From: Panorpa germanica
Lineage: Eukaryota > Arthropoda > Insecta > Mecoptera > Panorpidae
Assembly (NCBI GenBank): GCA_963678705.1
Contig: OY783214.1
Location: 16,244,001 to 16,308,000, forward strand
Reading direction: 5' to 3'
Length of the DNA: 64,000 nt
How positions within the stretch are numbered: the first letter of the stretch is position 1; each line of letters opens with the position of its first letter. Shown one piece after another: positions 38,878 to 51,616 of the stretch. Under the pieces are notes generated by a model. The model saw only the letters and a program-made list of their open reading frames with translations. It made no database searches and was not told where the DNA came from. A program made the translations under genes and the position numbers.

Positions 38878-39270
38878 TCCACTACCGAAATTGTGTCACT
38901 AAAATGAAAGTCGATTTTGATAATTAACAACGATATTATAACGCGTGGACCACCATTGACTTTTATGTACCTGAATATGACAGCTTCGACAGTCTCGTAG
39001 GTGATTCACTGTAAGAAGTGCGAGTTTAGATACAATTAAATTTCGGATGAGGCAAGCCATTTAGCATTCTTCTTATTTGTATTCCACGTATCTTTAATAT
39101 GTTCTTCGTTCTATCTCTATTGTAATAAATTTTCTCTTCATGGACAATTAAAGATAAGACTGATTTTGTTGTTTATCAGACTATTAGCACATATTGTTTA
39201 ATTTGCCTTTATTGTTTATTAATATTTCTCATGTAAAGTTTAGAATTTAGAAATTTAGAACTTTTTCGAT

Positions 39271-39308
39271 CATTCCCACCCACTGTTTTAATTTTAATTT
39301 TTTTTACT
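39271..39308 (+). mobile_element. Terminal fragment of the 500-bp MITE family
   Basis: CATTCCCACCCACTGTTTTA followed by an AT-rich stretch matches the terminal sequence of the copies at 11156 and 17778. The opposite end was not found. Confidence 0.45.
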
Positions 39309-41117
39309 CTAGAAATAGTCTGCTTTGTACTTTATTTTCTAAGTTATATGTTCCTAAAATTAATATATTTCTTAGGCAATTATTTTATTTTTTCAATATA
39401 TAGTCATGTTGTATTCGATGAGAGTCAGAGAAATTTCAACAACCGAGGTAGCTTAATGGGAGAGCACTGGCGTACTAACATTACACAACATATAATCGGC
39501 AATCGCTATGTATCATATGCAAGCGGTAGAAATGTCCACTTACATACATACATCATACTCCCTAGAGTGTAATATATACATATATAATATATATACACCC
39601 TCAAAGGTAGCTACACCTACTCTAAGTGTAATATATTTTAAGGTATTCCATATAATGTCAATCACAAGGCAAAATACATTATGTATTACAAAATCTATTG
39701 TAGAAGTAATGCCCGATACGAAATTGCGATTTAATACCATGTGCGATTTACATATAATTGCTGGTCACTGTAGTATGACGTCATTATGGCAGGCTTCAGT
39801 CGTACCAACTACCACCCTAAAACCAATTCACCCCGTAACACATACAGGTGAAAGGTGACACCCCAAACCATCTGACAAGTTTTATTAAAATTTATCGAAA
39901 AAGCTTTCCTACATTTGTATTGAGAACAGTGGCGGATGATCCCTGTTGAGGGTCCCAAAAGAACACAGCAATTTAACTCTTCTTTAACTCATTTACCATA
40001 TACATATTTTGTCTCTTTGTTGATGAACTACTATCTTAAAACAATATGAAGTCGAATGGACTCAGAGTATTAAATCTCGAAAGGCTCTGGGCTGCACCTA
40101 GTAACTAAATCCGCCTCTGACTAAGGGTATACATTTCCAAAAATGTGTAGGTTACTTTTTATAAACTTCTGAATAAAATATTTCGGGTTCCGGATGATTA
40201 TTTGTAGTTTGTTGGAGGTTAAGAAATGTTCAGGTCAAACTTTACCTGAATAACGGTGGAATCCACTCGGTGGAAGTTTTAAACTTATTGATAAAGAAAA
40301 GTTTTATTTATAAATGTATTCTAAGAATGTTTTCTGTAAGAGATATCCTAAAAGTCAATATGCTCACTCGTACCTACTTAAATTACATTACAACTTGTTC
40401 CAGAAAAATTCTTCTCATAAAATTTTACATTCACAATTGAGTGGTTTTGTTCAGTGAATTCGTTTTCGTTTTTCTTGATTTTCTGGAACTACAAATACAC
40501 GGGCATGTTGAGGAAGATTTATATAAGAATAATAAAATAGTTGTAAAAATATTTTCCTTGCAATACTTTTGAAAAGAATTTATTAAACTACAATAAAATT
40601 CAAAGCAGATTTCAATTTGTAAATATCATTGTTTCACTAACAGCTTCATCGTTTATGAGTGCGATGAACTATCGCTACGCAGCTTGAGTTTTCATAAAAG
40701 TTTGTGTATTTTTTTGAGTTCTTTAATTTAGAAGAGCACTCCTCATCAACCGTTTGGACACAAGCAACGTGATTGGCCCAATAAAACAATTTAAAACATT
40801 TTTTGTACACGTTAACGAATTTCAAATATATTTAATAAACTTTTTCTTCCATTACACTTTTTCTCCTTTCTTTATCTGCCGGAGATGATGTCTTTGTAAA
40901 AGGAGACGCTGTCGGGAGAGGGAGAGGCGCACATTAACGACTATTTTCTTTTTGAACCACTTCCGAATACTCTGGTGACTTCCCGCGGATTTTAGGACCA
41001 TGTAACTGACAATCACATTCAGCATTCGACAGGCAGATACTATTGCTTGCAATGAATCTGCAAATTACGGAATGAGACTTAGGCGATGTCTGATCTTTTT
41101 CTTAATTGCTTTCAGTA

Positions 41118-41945
41118 AGGTAGGTTAACCAATAAACGCCCACCTAAGGGTTTTTCATTTAATATTTCAACAAAGGTTACCAGTGGAATGAAAACTATGA
41201 ATATTTTTAATAAAGTATATATATTTCTATTAAAGAATCGAGTTTGGATTAACAAAATTGCTAAATTTACCAATTTATGATAAAAAAAAGAAAAGTCAAT
41301 GGGCGTTATTAGGCACCATTGATCCAAATAACGCCCGGACTAAAATAATCAAAGAAATAACATTAAATGAAAGCATTTTCCAAAACAAGTCGAAGCAATA
41401 AACATTTTCATTAAATATAATCAGTTGCAGCCTCTAGGACACAAAATTCATGATACTTAGACATGGTACACAGCCATACCCACATACAGTTCATGATCAT
41501 TTTTGGGCTCTTGTCAAATTCAGCATTCAGCCTCTTCAAAAATAATTTTAGCTACTTTCGGCAAGCCATTCCGTTTTCACTATTAAAAAGCCCACTGCAC
41601 GTATACTATGGGCGTTATTGGGCACGACTCCACTATACTATGCTAAATAATTTATCCTAAAAACAATAGTTTTTTTTTAATAAATCATGAAATATAAACA
41701 CATTTACTTATGTTGAAGCTATTAAATAAAGAGTTTGTGTACAACTTTGCAAATAGATTACCGTTCAACTTATTACCTAATAATAAAATCGCAACGCGCC
41801 TCACTTCTACTTCTAATATTGCACCTGATTAAACTAACGCATAGCCGGAAACAACAGCAAATGTGACAAATGACCACACACCCTGTTTCTAGCTTTTATG
41901 TGTATCTAATTTGCATCAAGTGGGCGTTATTTGGGTGACCTACCT
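41118..41945. mobile_element. 828-bp TA-flanked inverted-repeat element
   Basis: The left end AGGTAGGTTAACCAATAAAC and following GCCCAC is the inverse of the right end GTGGGCGTTATTTGGGTGAC followed by CTACCT, an imperfect ~27-bp terminal inverted repeat. TA dinucleotides flank both ends, fitting a Tc1/mariner-type target duplication. The motif GGGCGTTATT recurs inside at 41302, 41609 and, inverted, at 41327. There is no transposase frame, so it is a non-autonomous element. Confidence 0.7.
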
Positions 41946-43861
41946 TAGTCTTATTTAATACTGCTGAACGCATGCTTTTGCTTTTACATTTGCTTTTTGC
42001 TCAAGCCGTTAAAGCCACCCTGTAAAGAGATTATACATAATTTAAACTAGAATTATAACGTAAACTCTGATGTACCATATATTCTTTTTATAGCACACAT
42101 TTTCTTCGACCACAAAGAATCATCAATAAATTGACTATTTTAGAATGTATCCTTTTTTTCATGCCTACTTGTCATGCCTCAAGTTATCCCTGCAGCGATT
42201 CTAACATCCTTGTAACATACAAGAAGGGATTCTTGTCAGTATCCTTTTGTCTAAAGCTCTATGTCCTTCGTCTGGAATAGAATGAAAGAATACTACGACG
42301 TGATTGTATTCGAGGGTGTCAGAGGGTGGGGGTGGTAGAATGGTCACATGGGTAATGAACGACTGAGATATAAAGATTTCATCGGGAAGCTTTTCTTTAC
42401 AGCTTACCGCGCTACACAGCGCTAACAGTCAGATTTATAAAAATAGGAGATTTAGGAAAAAACCTTGTGTCTTTGTACGAATTATATTAAAAATATATTT
42501 AAAATTGCACACCATTTTTTAACTGCAACATATAAACGTCGTTTATGACAATGCAGTGTGATGCCAGTTCTCATATTCTGTTAAAAAAAGTTTAAGAAAT
42601 AATTTGTGCTTTAAAAATGAAAATGTAAATACAGTGCTCGGCGATTATTGTGATCATATCAAGCCAAACTTAAACTAATAACAATAATCGATTGATAGCA
42701 ATACCTGGATATTTGCTGAACAATACAGTATTATTTTAATCCGTGTTAAAATGTTAAATCTTGTAGCAAACAGCAACCGACGTCAGAGAAAAAGTTACAA
42801 AATAAGGTCGTTAGTTAGGGTATCTATTTTTAAGTTATTAGATTTTTTTAACACAAAATAATTGTGAAAATAAATGTCAAAGGTAATGCTTTACGAAGTT
42901 TATGTCACTTTTACACTTTAGTTGTAGTCTACATCAACTTTTTCGCGGTTTTGCCATTTATAGCCCATAACATGGCTACTTTATGTGAGCCAACTCTTTA
43001 ATAACAAAAAAATCATAGATTTTAATAAATATGACATGATAAAAAATATGAAGTCTAAATTGTTTATTAGGTTTATTTAAATTTAGTGTGTTTATTAGTT
43101 CTTTTAGCTAGATAGCTCTCATATACTTAGAACATTGATTAACGAAATAAATACCGCTTAGCAACTGTTGCCAATCCCTGCAATTTCGTATCCCTATCCG
43201 TCGTCTCTCGACACTTCACAGTCGCATGAACCATACCATCTTACTTATGTTTCTTGGTTTTATGATAGTTGGGGGTTTTTGGTTTTATGTTTATCGTTTT
43301 CAAATGTTCCATGGGATTAATAGTGTTATAGTATAAAGATTTTATGTCCCACCATTCCCTAAAGTCTCGCAACTATGGCTGCAAAGTGTTAAAACATCGT
43401 ACAAGTCCGATAAAATGATCATCGCACAAATTGTAATAGCCGTATATTTTTAAATGTATTTTTACTACGTCAAAAAGAATAAATACTTCACTTGGTAACG
43501 CTACGGCGTAGACGTTATACGACAACTAGTTCTGGTTGCGGATTAGAGATGGTGCGCCGTAGCGATGTGCATCTACGTACATGTATTTGTATAAGCTGGT
43601 TAATTACTTCTATTCATGAACTAAGATTTCACAGCAGTGTACAGTGTACAGTGGGTTTTATTCAACCTTAGAAAATGAAGTTTTAAAAAATCTTTTGTTA
43701 AGTCATCTATGTCCAAAATTATGTTTTGTATTACACATCTTACTATTTCTTTTTTTGGTTAATTTTAAGTATGAGAAAAGTTACAAAATCCAAGTCGTAT
43801 ATAAAAAAATATAAAACTACCTTACTAAAATTATGTTTCTAACAAATTCTTTATTTTTCAG

Positions 43862-43924
43862 GTCCAGACTAAGGATAATCCAGCAGCAATAATTTCCATT
43901 TGAATCCGGGATCCGGCATCCGGG
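43862..43924 (+). other. Possible noncoding exon
   Basis: Acceptor TTTATTTTTCAG (ending 43861) and donor GTAAGT (43925) bound 63 bases. All three frames contain a stop, so if real it would be an untranslated exon. Its GC content is higher than its flanks. Confidence 0.25.
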
Positions 43925-45350
43925 GTAAGTTTACAATTTAAAAAAAAAGAAATTTTAGAAAGTACTAGACCAAAATAGGGGTATGTAAATGACCGCCATG
44001 CCACATAGAGTATCTATAAACTTTAGTTTTGATTGTTTATGTGACCTCAGCCTACAAGAGCACCTGCTTTAGGCAAACACAATGTGTCCGTCTCATAAAC
44101 CGTCGCAACTTCATCAGATTCAGGTTCATGGTGGGAGGAGGACACAGGGGTGTGGGGTGAGCAGTGGTGGCACCAGGAGTCGGAGAACAGAGCTTTACAA
44201 AGGGCCCAATTTCCGTTTGTAGTGCACTAGTACACGACAGGGGTTGTTCCACGTTCCACCCCTTTCCCCCCGCCCTCACTCTCTCATAGATTCACCTGTA
44301 TTGGCTCGTATCCATTAATATACGTGTCATACGGATACAAGTACACTCTTGTTTAAAAGTAAATCTAACATTAAATTTGCATGCTAACTAATACTGTTTG
44401 AAGTTTAGTCAACATCGATAGAACAGTGCAAACAGTATCATCAGGATGAGGGGAACGTGATGGAGAGGGGGTAATTGATATAAACACAGATTCTATATAT
44501 CTATTTACACTTCGCGAGATAAACGAAAAAAACCGTGTCAATAACATTATTAACTTCGAAGTACTGGGGTTGTTTGAAAGCTTTGGCGCTTCACGTAGAG
44601 ATGGCGCAAACGTTATATATTAAAATTTTTAATGGTGTTGCATGAGTTTACTACTCATAGCTTAAGTCGAACGTTTTAAGTTACGATACGTTGTTAATAC
44701 AACACTTAAAAATATATGTTTTCCATGGCCCTTGATTTCGGTTTTTGTATTATCAACGTTTGGGTCTTATTTGTCGTTTTGTGAAATTTTGACTCCAAAA
44801 CAAATGTTCTGGTACTACCAGAACTTGGCTAAGCCAACTTTAACAATATATAATACAAGTTTATAGAAATTAAGTCATTGTTCCCATGCCCATTCTCAGT
44901 TAAACTTCCGTGATGAGTAACTAAAATTTAACTTAAACATTTATTTTTTAATTCTAGTTTTGTCAAAGACCGATCACATTCAACTAACGAAATATATAAC
45001 CGAGGTATTTTGCTTGCTTAAACTACAGTTATGTTCGACTCGAATAAAAATTAGAATTGAGCGACAAAAGAATCATAGAGTTTCATTTTGACTTTCTCTG
45101 CAGATTCCAGTGCCGTGCAATCCACCATACTCCACGTTTTAATGTATGTAAATAACCAAGTCAAATATTTTTATATTATTCCCCCCCACTGTCAATATTT
45201 CCATAGTACATTTCATTTCTATCTCTCTCTCTAAGTAATCAACCTGTACTCAATAAATTTCTGTAAATAAATGTCGGTTTTCTAGAGTAAGTGAATGTTT
45301 ACTCCTCTTCCTCTTCCCTCGCACTACTCCCACCACATCCACGCTTCTAG

Positions 45351-45373
45351 CCCCTACCCCTACCCCTACCCCA
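45351..45373 (+). repeat. (CCCCTA)n short tandem repeat
   Basis: About four units. It is not the canonical insect telomere repeat. Confidence 0.8.
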
Positions 45374-46057
45374 GCCGTGTATTTGATTTGAAGTGAGTTT
45401 ATCTTTCGAGCGGAAGTTCCGGCATCGATCGAACTGTTTGACTTTTGCTACACTTTATAAAGCTAATGGTAAAGTTATTTTGTTAAATAGTTGGCGGATG
45501 GGGCGGATGGGGTCCTCTAATTGATCGGGAACTGCCATCTTTTTAATTAAGATATCGTAATCTTTTATCTTTTAATTTAAGTTTTTAATATTATAATTAT
45601 TTATATAAATATTTGCGCATTTATTAGTAGGTCTATTTTGTTGGGAACTGTAAAATAGGCAACTTTCTTTTTTTCAATATTTATTTATTTATAGTGCATA
45701 AACTATTGAGTTATTAGCACTTAAACTAATATATATTACATTTTATAGGACATTACTATACAATTTATAATTTTGTATTTTATCAGCCTATTTCAGTTAT
45801 TCTATTTAAAATTCTTCAATCTTTGCTTCTTATTTCAAGTATATAACTGCATCACAATCTGATACATCCATTGCATTCCCTGGTTCTTTCTTCTATTAGC
45901 ATTTTCTCTTTGTCTACAAATTGTATACTTCTACTCTTCTGTTCTTTCAACTATAATTCATTTCTTTTTATAAAGCAGTTTTTCTTCTTTTTCGTTTTTA
46001 TTCCTCTGTCTATTTTCTTTATCGATTATTTCTTTTTGTGATCGTGTTTTCTTTGTT

Positions 46058-46203
46058 CATATTCATGATTATGGTTGCACATAACCAATTAAATCTGATT
46101 GTTACCAAACCCAGATAATATAAGTCTGGCCCGAGAATCGAACCCGGAGACATAGTAGTCAGAGTCAAGCATCAATGCTCTCGACTACTTGTGTCGTTTA
46201 GGC
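46058..46203 (-). repeat. tRNA-like SINE copy C
   Basis: The reverse complement holds CATTGATGCTTGACTCTGAC, a strong B box (GGGTTCGATTCTCG), then the tail with TATCTGGGTTTGG and CATAATCATGAA. This is the best-preserved of four related copies in the window. Confidence 0.65.
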
Positions 46204-46844
46204 AACTTTTTTTAAGGTATAAGGGGCTTGTTTTGTAACTAATTCAATGCCGACGCATACCTTAAAGGAGCGCAGTATATCGAGGTATTCAGAACGCTTT
46301 TACGTTTCAACTGATTGCATTAATTATTACGCAAATTTGAGACGTTACAAATTTATTAATTAACTGTTAAACAGACTAATAATTCCATGGCAACAAATTG
46401 TCACTTCATTTACGTAAATTACCATGTTTCTGTTAATTATAATTATTGTAGAATTGTCGACTACGCAGCTAAATTAGACGTTTCGGAAAAGTCAAACTTC
46501 TGACGTACTCACAGAGTTGCAGATAATGAATGAGACAGTGAAATCAGTTTATAAAGAGTCACGAAACCATACGACAACGCTGACACAGTGGCGTATCAAC
46601 CATATTGATTTACAAACTATAAAGTACCTAACACAAATCAAAACCGTACATAGGCTATGAGCAGAGACGTCTGCAGATAGAAGATCAAAAGGGCGCAAAA
46701 TTTTATATACATAAGTTCAGGGAAGAACTAATGCCCTGCTTGCTACCATCTGCGAACGCGCATGCCTAGCAAATATTAAAAAATTATAAGCTCTCGTTAT
46801 CAATCCAGTATTAACGCCTAAGCAGATGCAACCACTTTACATTT

Positions 46845-47247
46845 GTTATTTTAGAAGAATATAATTCAGGCGTAAAATATATTAAATTTATATATCTTTC
46901 TTTAGTGATGTAGTTAGTGTATCATTGCGTATGTACTCTTATTTGTTATTATACAATATATGAATGCTATATGACAAATGCTTTATTTAAGAACGATTCA
47001 TTTACTCTCTTATGTGGCTAACCAGTGTACTTTGTGAATCACAAGCTATGGACTTGCGCCTGATTGATATGCAACGTTATACCACTATGGATATATGTCG
47101 GCTTTGTAAACTTCATATATTTTAGTGACTAGTTCGCTCTTGAATTTCAATTTCGTGTTAAAATTCATTATTAAATTGAATATGCGTATAAAAATTTAAT
47201 TGCAATTATGCAGGTAGTACCAGTAAATATTATTTTAATTAAATATA
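46845..47247. repeat. Duplicated Yippee intergenic segment; relic of a lost fourth unit
   Basis: Runs from TAGAAGAATATAATTCAGGC through ACTTGCGCCTGATT to AATATTATTTTAATTAAATA, and aligns with 50248-50692 between units 2 and 3. The left part corresponds to sequence found upstream of units 1 and 2 (about 48495 and 50248). Yet no Yippee coding exon lies to its left, which would be expected if a further unit once stood there. Confidence 0.6.
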
Positions 47248-47531
47248 TATGCATTTCATAATTCTCGGAACAAACATATTTTTTCTACTGCAGAATTCGC
47301 ATCCATTATTTATTTTAATTAATTCCCGGTTCTGTCTTTGACATGGGATTCGAACAAGGACAGTACATTTCACGTATACTACTTACTAAACATATAAAAA
47401 ATCTGGAAATATAATTAATTTAAAAATATAAATAAAAACAAAAAGTTGTGATGTGGTATATAAGTTTATTTGAATTTATTTAATTTATATATAAAAATAA
47501 ATTTCAGTACAAAATATTTAATTATTGTTAT

Positions 47532-48290
47532 TTATATTGAGTCGGCTTTCTTATCTTCGATTTCATCAATACCAGCGATTTCAGTCACAAGAGCACGTTC
47601 TAAGACAAAACAGCCTTCCTTGTACCTTAAATGGACAAATAACAGTATGTTCAATATGTTCGGTAATAATAATATTACATCTTTAAAAATAGTACCTTTC
47701 TTTTGGCTCAGTTGCAAATTCATACGTCCACCCCAGTTTTGAGTCGCATTTCTTGCAGCTTATGTCGCGGACAAAATGACGTCCAGTCAGCATAATCCTA
47801 TCTTGCACTTTGCCGCAAATAACATTCACAACCCGTTGGAAGAGAATCGCAGGACCTGGTGCAACAAAATATGAGATACGTATTAGTAATATGTAAGACT
47901 CTTCACTGAAAGAATCTTTACTTAATATATATAAATGAGACCTCGATTTTATATTTTGTCTAAGGCCCTAATGCCCGACAAAAATAAATAATTGAACACA
48001 TATTAAAAACAAACAAACTTAATAAGTCTTTTCAATGCTTAGGTTAATATCAAAGCAATGTTTTATATCAGCTAATTGAATATTGCGTAATAGAACTATT
48101 CTATCATATAAATATTTAGTGAAATCAAGTATCAGTTAAAATGAATACATAATGTTATGAAAAATAGGTCACCTGTGGCCCCCGTGAATCCCGTACTTAT
48201 TAACTCATTGCGGTTTGTCAAATGCATTTTGCAGTTTCTACAAACAAGCAATCGTTTACCACCAAGATGTTCAAAGAATTTGACACCCAT
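47532..48290 (-). CDS. Yippee-like protein (YPEL5 type), array unit 1
   Basis: Exons 48290-48173, 47855-47696 and 47625-47532 (118+160+94 bases) give 123 aa. Introns are 317 and 70 bp with GT..AG ends and phases 1 and 2. The protein meets the whole Yippee consensus: Cys17, Cys20, Gly40, Leu44, Asn50, Gly64, Cys73, Cys76, then GW.Y at 81-84, Lys95 and Glu102. The four cysteines (C-x2-C-x52-C-x2-C) should bind one zinc ion. The start [11 protein letters not shown] and the acidic C-terminal extension place it nearer YPEL5 than YPEL1-4. YPEL5-type proteins associate with the CTLH ubiquitin ligase and with centrosomes/spindles in animals. The short open frame at 47532-47723 is only part of exon 3. 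It is the leftmost of three tandem paralogues. Confidence 0.92.
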
Positions 48291-48370
48291 TCTTCTTGTC
48301 TAGAAGATGATCGTTTTACAGTGTAACACACCAGAACAAGAGAAACTATATCTATTTTGGATAAATTATA

Positions 48371-48453
48371 ATAAAGAATATTTTAAATATAATGTAAAGT
48401 TTAATATTTGTCATTATTTACTTTAAATTTATCAAAAAGTAAACAGCTGATTG
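48371..48453 (-). promoter_or_regulatory. Conserved upstream block, Yippee unit 1
   Basis: TTTTAAATATAATG, then a TTTGTCATTATTTACTTTAA core and ATTTATCAAAAAGT...CAGCTGATTG, lies 81 bp from the ATG. It has counterparts upstream of units 2 and 3. Conservation between diverged paralogues suggests a core promoter or enhancer, or simply shared ancestry. Confidence 0.45.
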
Positions 48454-48726
48454 TAGATCATAAACATAGCATTTAACAACTTCAGTAAATCTGTTGTTAT
48501 AGAAGAAAGCAATTCAGGCGCAAAATCTTTCTGAATTTTTAATTTATTTGTTAGTTCTGCAACTTCAATATTTACTGATAATAAATGACTTGATATATTG
48601 GTTTATTAATATTTATTCAGGTATATTGAGATATAAAACTATGTTGACGTGAAAAAAACAATTCTTATTATATAAATTTTATTAAAAAACCCACCACCTA
48701 AATATGACTCTAATTATTATTATTTT

Positions 48727-49675
48727 TTAGTTATTTGGGGCATCGTCGTCGGTTACAGTTTCCTCATCATCGTAATCCAAAATATTATCGATTTCAGTAT
48801 CTCCATCGAATTCAGTGACAAGAGCACATTCTAAGACAAAACAGCCCTCCTTGTATCTTAAATGAACAAATAATAGTAACGTTAAATATGCTCGGTAATA
48901 ATACATCTTCAAGGAATACTAGTGCTTACCTTTGACTCGGCTCAGTTGCAAATTCATACGTCCACCCCAATTTCGAGTCGCATTTCTTGCAGCTTATGTC
49001 GCGGACAAAATGACGTCCAGTTATCATGATCCTATCTTGCACCTTGCCGCAAATAACATTCACAACGCGTTGGAAGAGAATCGCAGGACCTGGTGGAATC
49101 AAATATGAGGTATTATTAGTACGAGAGTACAAAATGCGCCTCAAAATAGTGGAGGCCTTGGAAAGATTACTATTTCTGTCTGTCTCTTATAAAGTATCAT
49201 AATAAAGATGTCTTATATTAAGTGCCCTTTAAATTATAAACAAACATACGTAACGTAATACTCTTAACTATTAATTAATATATATTACAAAGATATCTTT
49301 ACTTCCAAGGTTAGAAAAAGAATAAAAGTAAATTTCCACTTGCTTTCACACAGATAATATAAATGATTGAACACAGATTGATGAATAAACCATACAGAAT
49401 GTGAATGTATGACAACAATTTGGAAAGAACAAAATGAAACACGTTTATTTATTTACAGTCTTATTTATAAGTATATCAATAACTATATTGTTCTAAACAT
49501 ATCTGTAAAATGAAGTAGCAGTTCTATTAATATTTTAGATTAAAAAAAATAGGTCACCTGTGCTCCCCGTGAAATGCGGACTGATTACCTCTTGGCGGTT
49601 TGTTAAATGCATTTTGCATTTTCTGCAATTAAACAATCGATCTCCGCCAAGATGATCAAAGAATTTGACACCCAT
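48727..49675 (-). CDS. Yippee-like protein (YPEL5 type), array unit 2
   Basis: Exons 49675-49558, 49089-48930 and 48856-48727 (118+160+130 bases) encode 135 aa. Intron positions and phases equal those of unit 1; introns are 468 and 73 bp. The first exon is the most diverged of the three ([16 protein letters not shown], and [14 protein letters not shown]). Both CxxC pairs, the [10 protein letters not shown] core and the GW.YEFATE block are intact. The C-terminus is the longest and very acidic ([12 protein letters not shown]). There are no stops or frameshifts, so it is probably functional. About 400 extra bases separate its ATG from the upstream block that lies close to the ATG in units 1 and 3. 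Confidence 0.92.
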
Positions 49676-50150
49676 TGTTGTTGTCTTTTAGAATTTTAGA
49701 TGATCTTTCCGCAAAGTTTAATTTTTTTGGTTTGGTTATATTTTATACATATTCTATTTATATGTAGTACTATACAGAAAATGTTTAATAATACATATTT
49801 GAGAATATAAGAAGTACTGTGTTCTGTACAGTACTGAGCTCTGTACTGGTGGTTATGTTATTCGAGTTGAACTAAAAGAATGTTTATTATTGTAGGTACT
49901 GCTAATAAAGTGTACCTTATCAATGCAGGTATTATATATTAGGCATTGGCATGTGCAAAGGGTATACAGTAGGTACACAAAATATCCAAAACTTAACAGG
50001 TTCTTTAAAAATACATTTCTTTTGTTAATGGAATATCCCTTCCTAAAATAGTTTAACAGGTATTTAAAATATGTTTTAATTATGAAGAAATACCTTTGGT
50101 ATTAGTAGAAAAAGAGAAACTATAAATCAATTTAAAATAAGTTATATTGA

Positions 50151-50225
50151 AGAACATTTTAAATATAATGAATGATAAGTTCAAATTTTTCATTATTTAC
50201 TTTGAATTTATCAAAAATAAAAATA
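50151..50225 (-). promoter_or_regulatory. Conserved upstream block, Yippee unit 2
   Basis: Matches 48371-48453 (CATTTTAAATATAATG, then CATTATTTACTTTGAATTTA) but lies about 476 bp from the ATG. The CAGCTGATTG end is missing or altered. Confidence 0.4.
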
Positions 50226-50247
50226 CACATTTCAGTAAATCCGTTGT

Positions 50248-50692
50248 TTTATAAAAATATAATTCAGGCGAAAATCTTTATTTTATTTTCATTACGAATA
50301 TACATAGTTGTCATATGATAAGATTAAGGAACTATTAATTAAACCAAATTTAATTATTCGAGATTTCTGAATAATAATTACTGATGTTACTCATAAGAGA
50401 ATAAATAAGGGCCTTCCATTAACAAATAAAGAAAGTGCGTTCCTTAATTAGGAACGATTCGTTCTCGCTCTCACGTGATTAATTTGTCTACTTCGGATAG
50501 TTTTATTACGAGAAATAACTTGCGCCTGATTATATGCAACATTTATACCACTAATGATTACATATCGACTTTGCAAATTTATCATACGGAAATATTTCAG
50601 TGACCAATTAATTTTTACGTAATTTGTAAATTATAACTGCATTTATTCAGAGAGTACAGACAGTGAATATTATTTTAATTAAATATTAATAA
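50248..50692. repeat. Duplicated Yippee intergenic segment (second copy)
   Basis: Partner of 46845-47247. Shared landmarks are ATATAATTCAGGCG, AACGATTC.TT followed by a CTCTC tract, ACTTGCGCCTGATTATATGC and TATTATTTTAATTAAATAT. Interspersed indels indicate an old duplication. Confidence 0.65.
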
Positions 50693-51616
50693 TACGGTTT
50701 CAATTTACAAATAAATAAAACAAAGAAGTAAATTTTTAAAGTTTTTTATTATATAATTTATAATATATTTTGAAATTAATTTCACACAACTAATATATTT
50801 AGTAATGAAAAATATATAAATGCAAATATTTGTAATCTTTTTAAATGTTATTCTTACCCGTAGATCAGTAAGATAAGATTTAGGAAAATAATTGTTATTA
50901 ATCGTGTAATTATTATTAATTCTGTTAAGTTTCTTAAAATTAAAAAATATATATTTTAAGTCTAAATCTATTAGGCTTCAAATGTTTAAGTGTTGAAAAA
51001 GTAACAGAGAATAATTACAAAATAATTATCTTTCTGTCCAAAGCTCTTAATTACAACATTGTCTTTTTATCATCTTACCTTTGCCTTTTCGAGTTTAAAC
51101 CTGAGACCACGTACTAAAAGTACGCACAGAAATAAAAAAATATGCATTAGTTCATCTGCAAAAAAAAAACCAGTGTGGTATAACTCATTAAGTAAATTGC
51201 TGTAATTAGGTTTTATACTTTTGTATCTCTATAATATATTTTTATAAGGTAAATCTAAAGACCACATGAAACACTATTGAACACAAACATCAATTTGTCT
51301 ATATATAAATGATCAAACCTAAATAAAATATTATTCGGCAAATATTTTTTATAATAAATATTTTATAGAAACTGATTTGTTATCAATAAAAGAAGTTTAC
51401 TACTCGTTTGATAATCAAATTTTCAAGGTTTAAATTTTAGTATTTTTGTTAGTCATGCAATTTCAATATCTACCGATGATATATATATGTCTATTTTTGT
51501 TTATTTAGTTAAATTATTCAAACAAAGTTGAGACCATCATACGCATAAACGCTTATACAAAAGTAAATTTCATTAAGAGAGCCACCACCTTTGCAATGCC
51601 TTTAATTAACTTATTT
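50693..51616. other. Gene-free spacer downstream of Yippee unit 3
   Basis: AT-rich spacer between the duplicated segment and the 3' exon of unit 3. No coding or repeat structure is seen beyond simple A/T runs. Confidence 0.5.

Larger units (their letters stand above)
41946..46844. other. Gene-free stretch
   Basis: No supported protein-coding gene. A possible noncoding exon (43862-43924), a (CCCCTA)n run (45351-45373), a SINE copy (46058-46203) and a MITE-like left end at 46223 are the only structures seen. Confidence 0.45.

Noticed and set aside
39443-39480. A-box-like GGTAGCTTAATGGGAGAGCA suggesting a tRNA gene
   Set aside because: No cloverleaf and no B box downstream; probably SINE debris.
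44052-44279. Minus-strand Pro/Thr-rich ORF
   Set aside because: Composition reflects local C/G-rich simple sequence; no domain and no splice context.
45351-45373. Internal telomere repeat
   Set aside because: The unit is CCCCTA and not the insect CCTAA/TTAGG; only four copies.
47320-47370. B-box-like sequence on the minus strand (TTGTTCGAATCCCATG)
   Set aside because: Isolated box without an A box or similarity to the other SINE copies.
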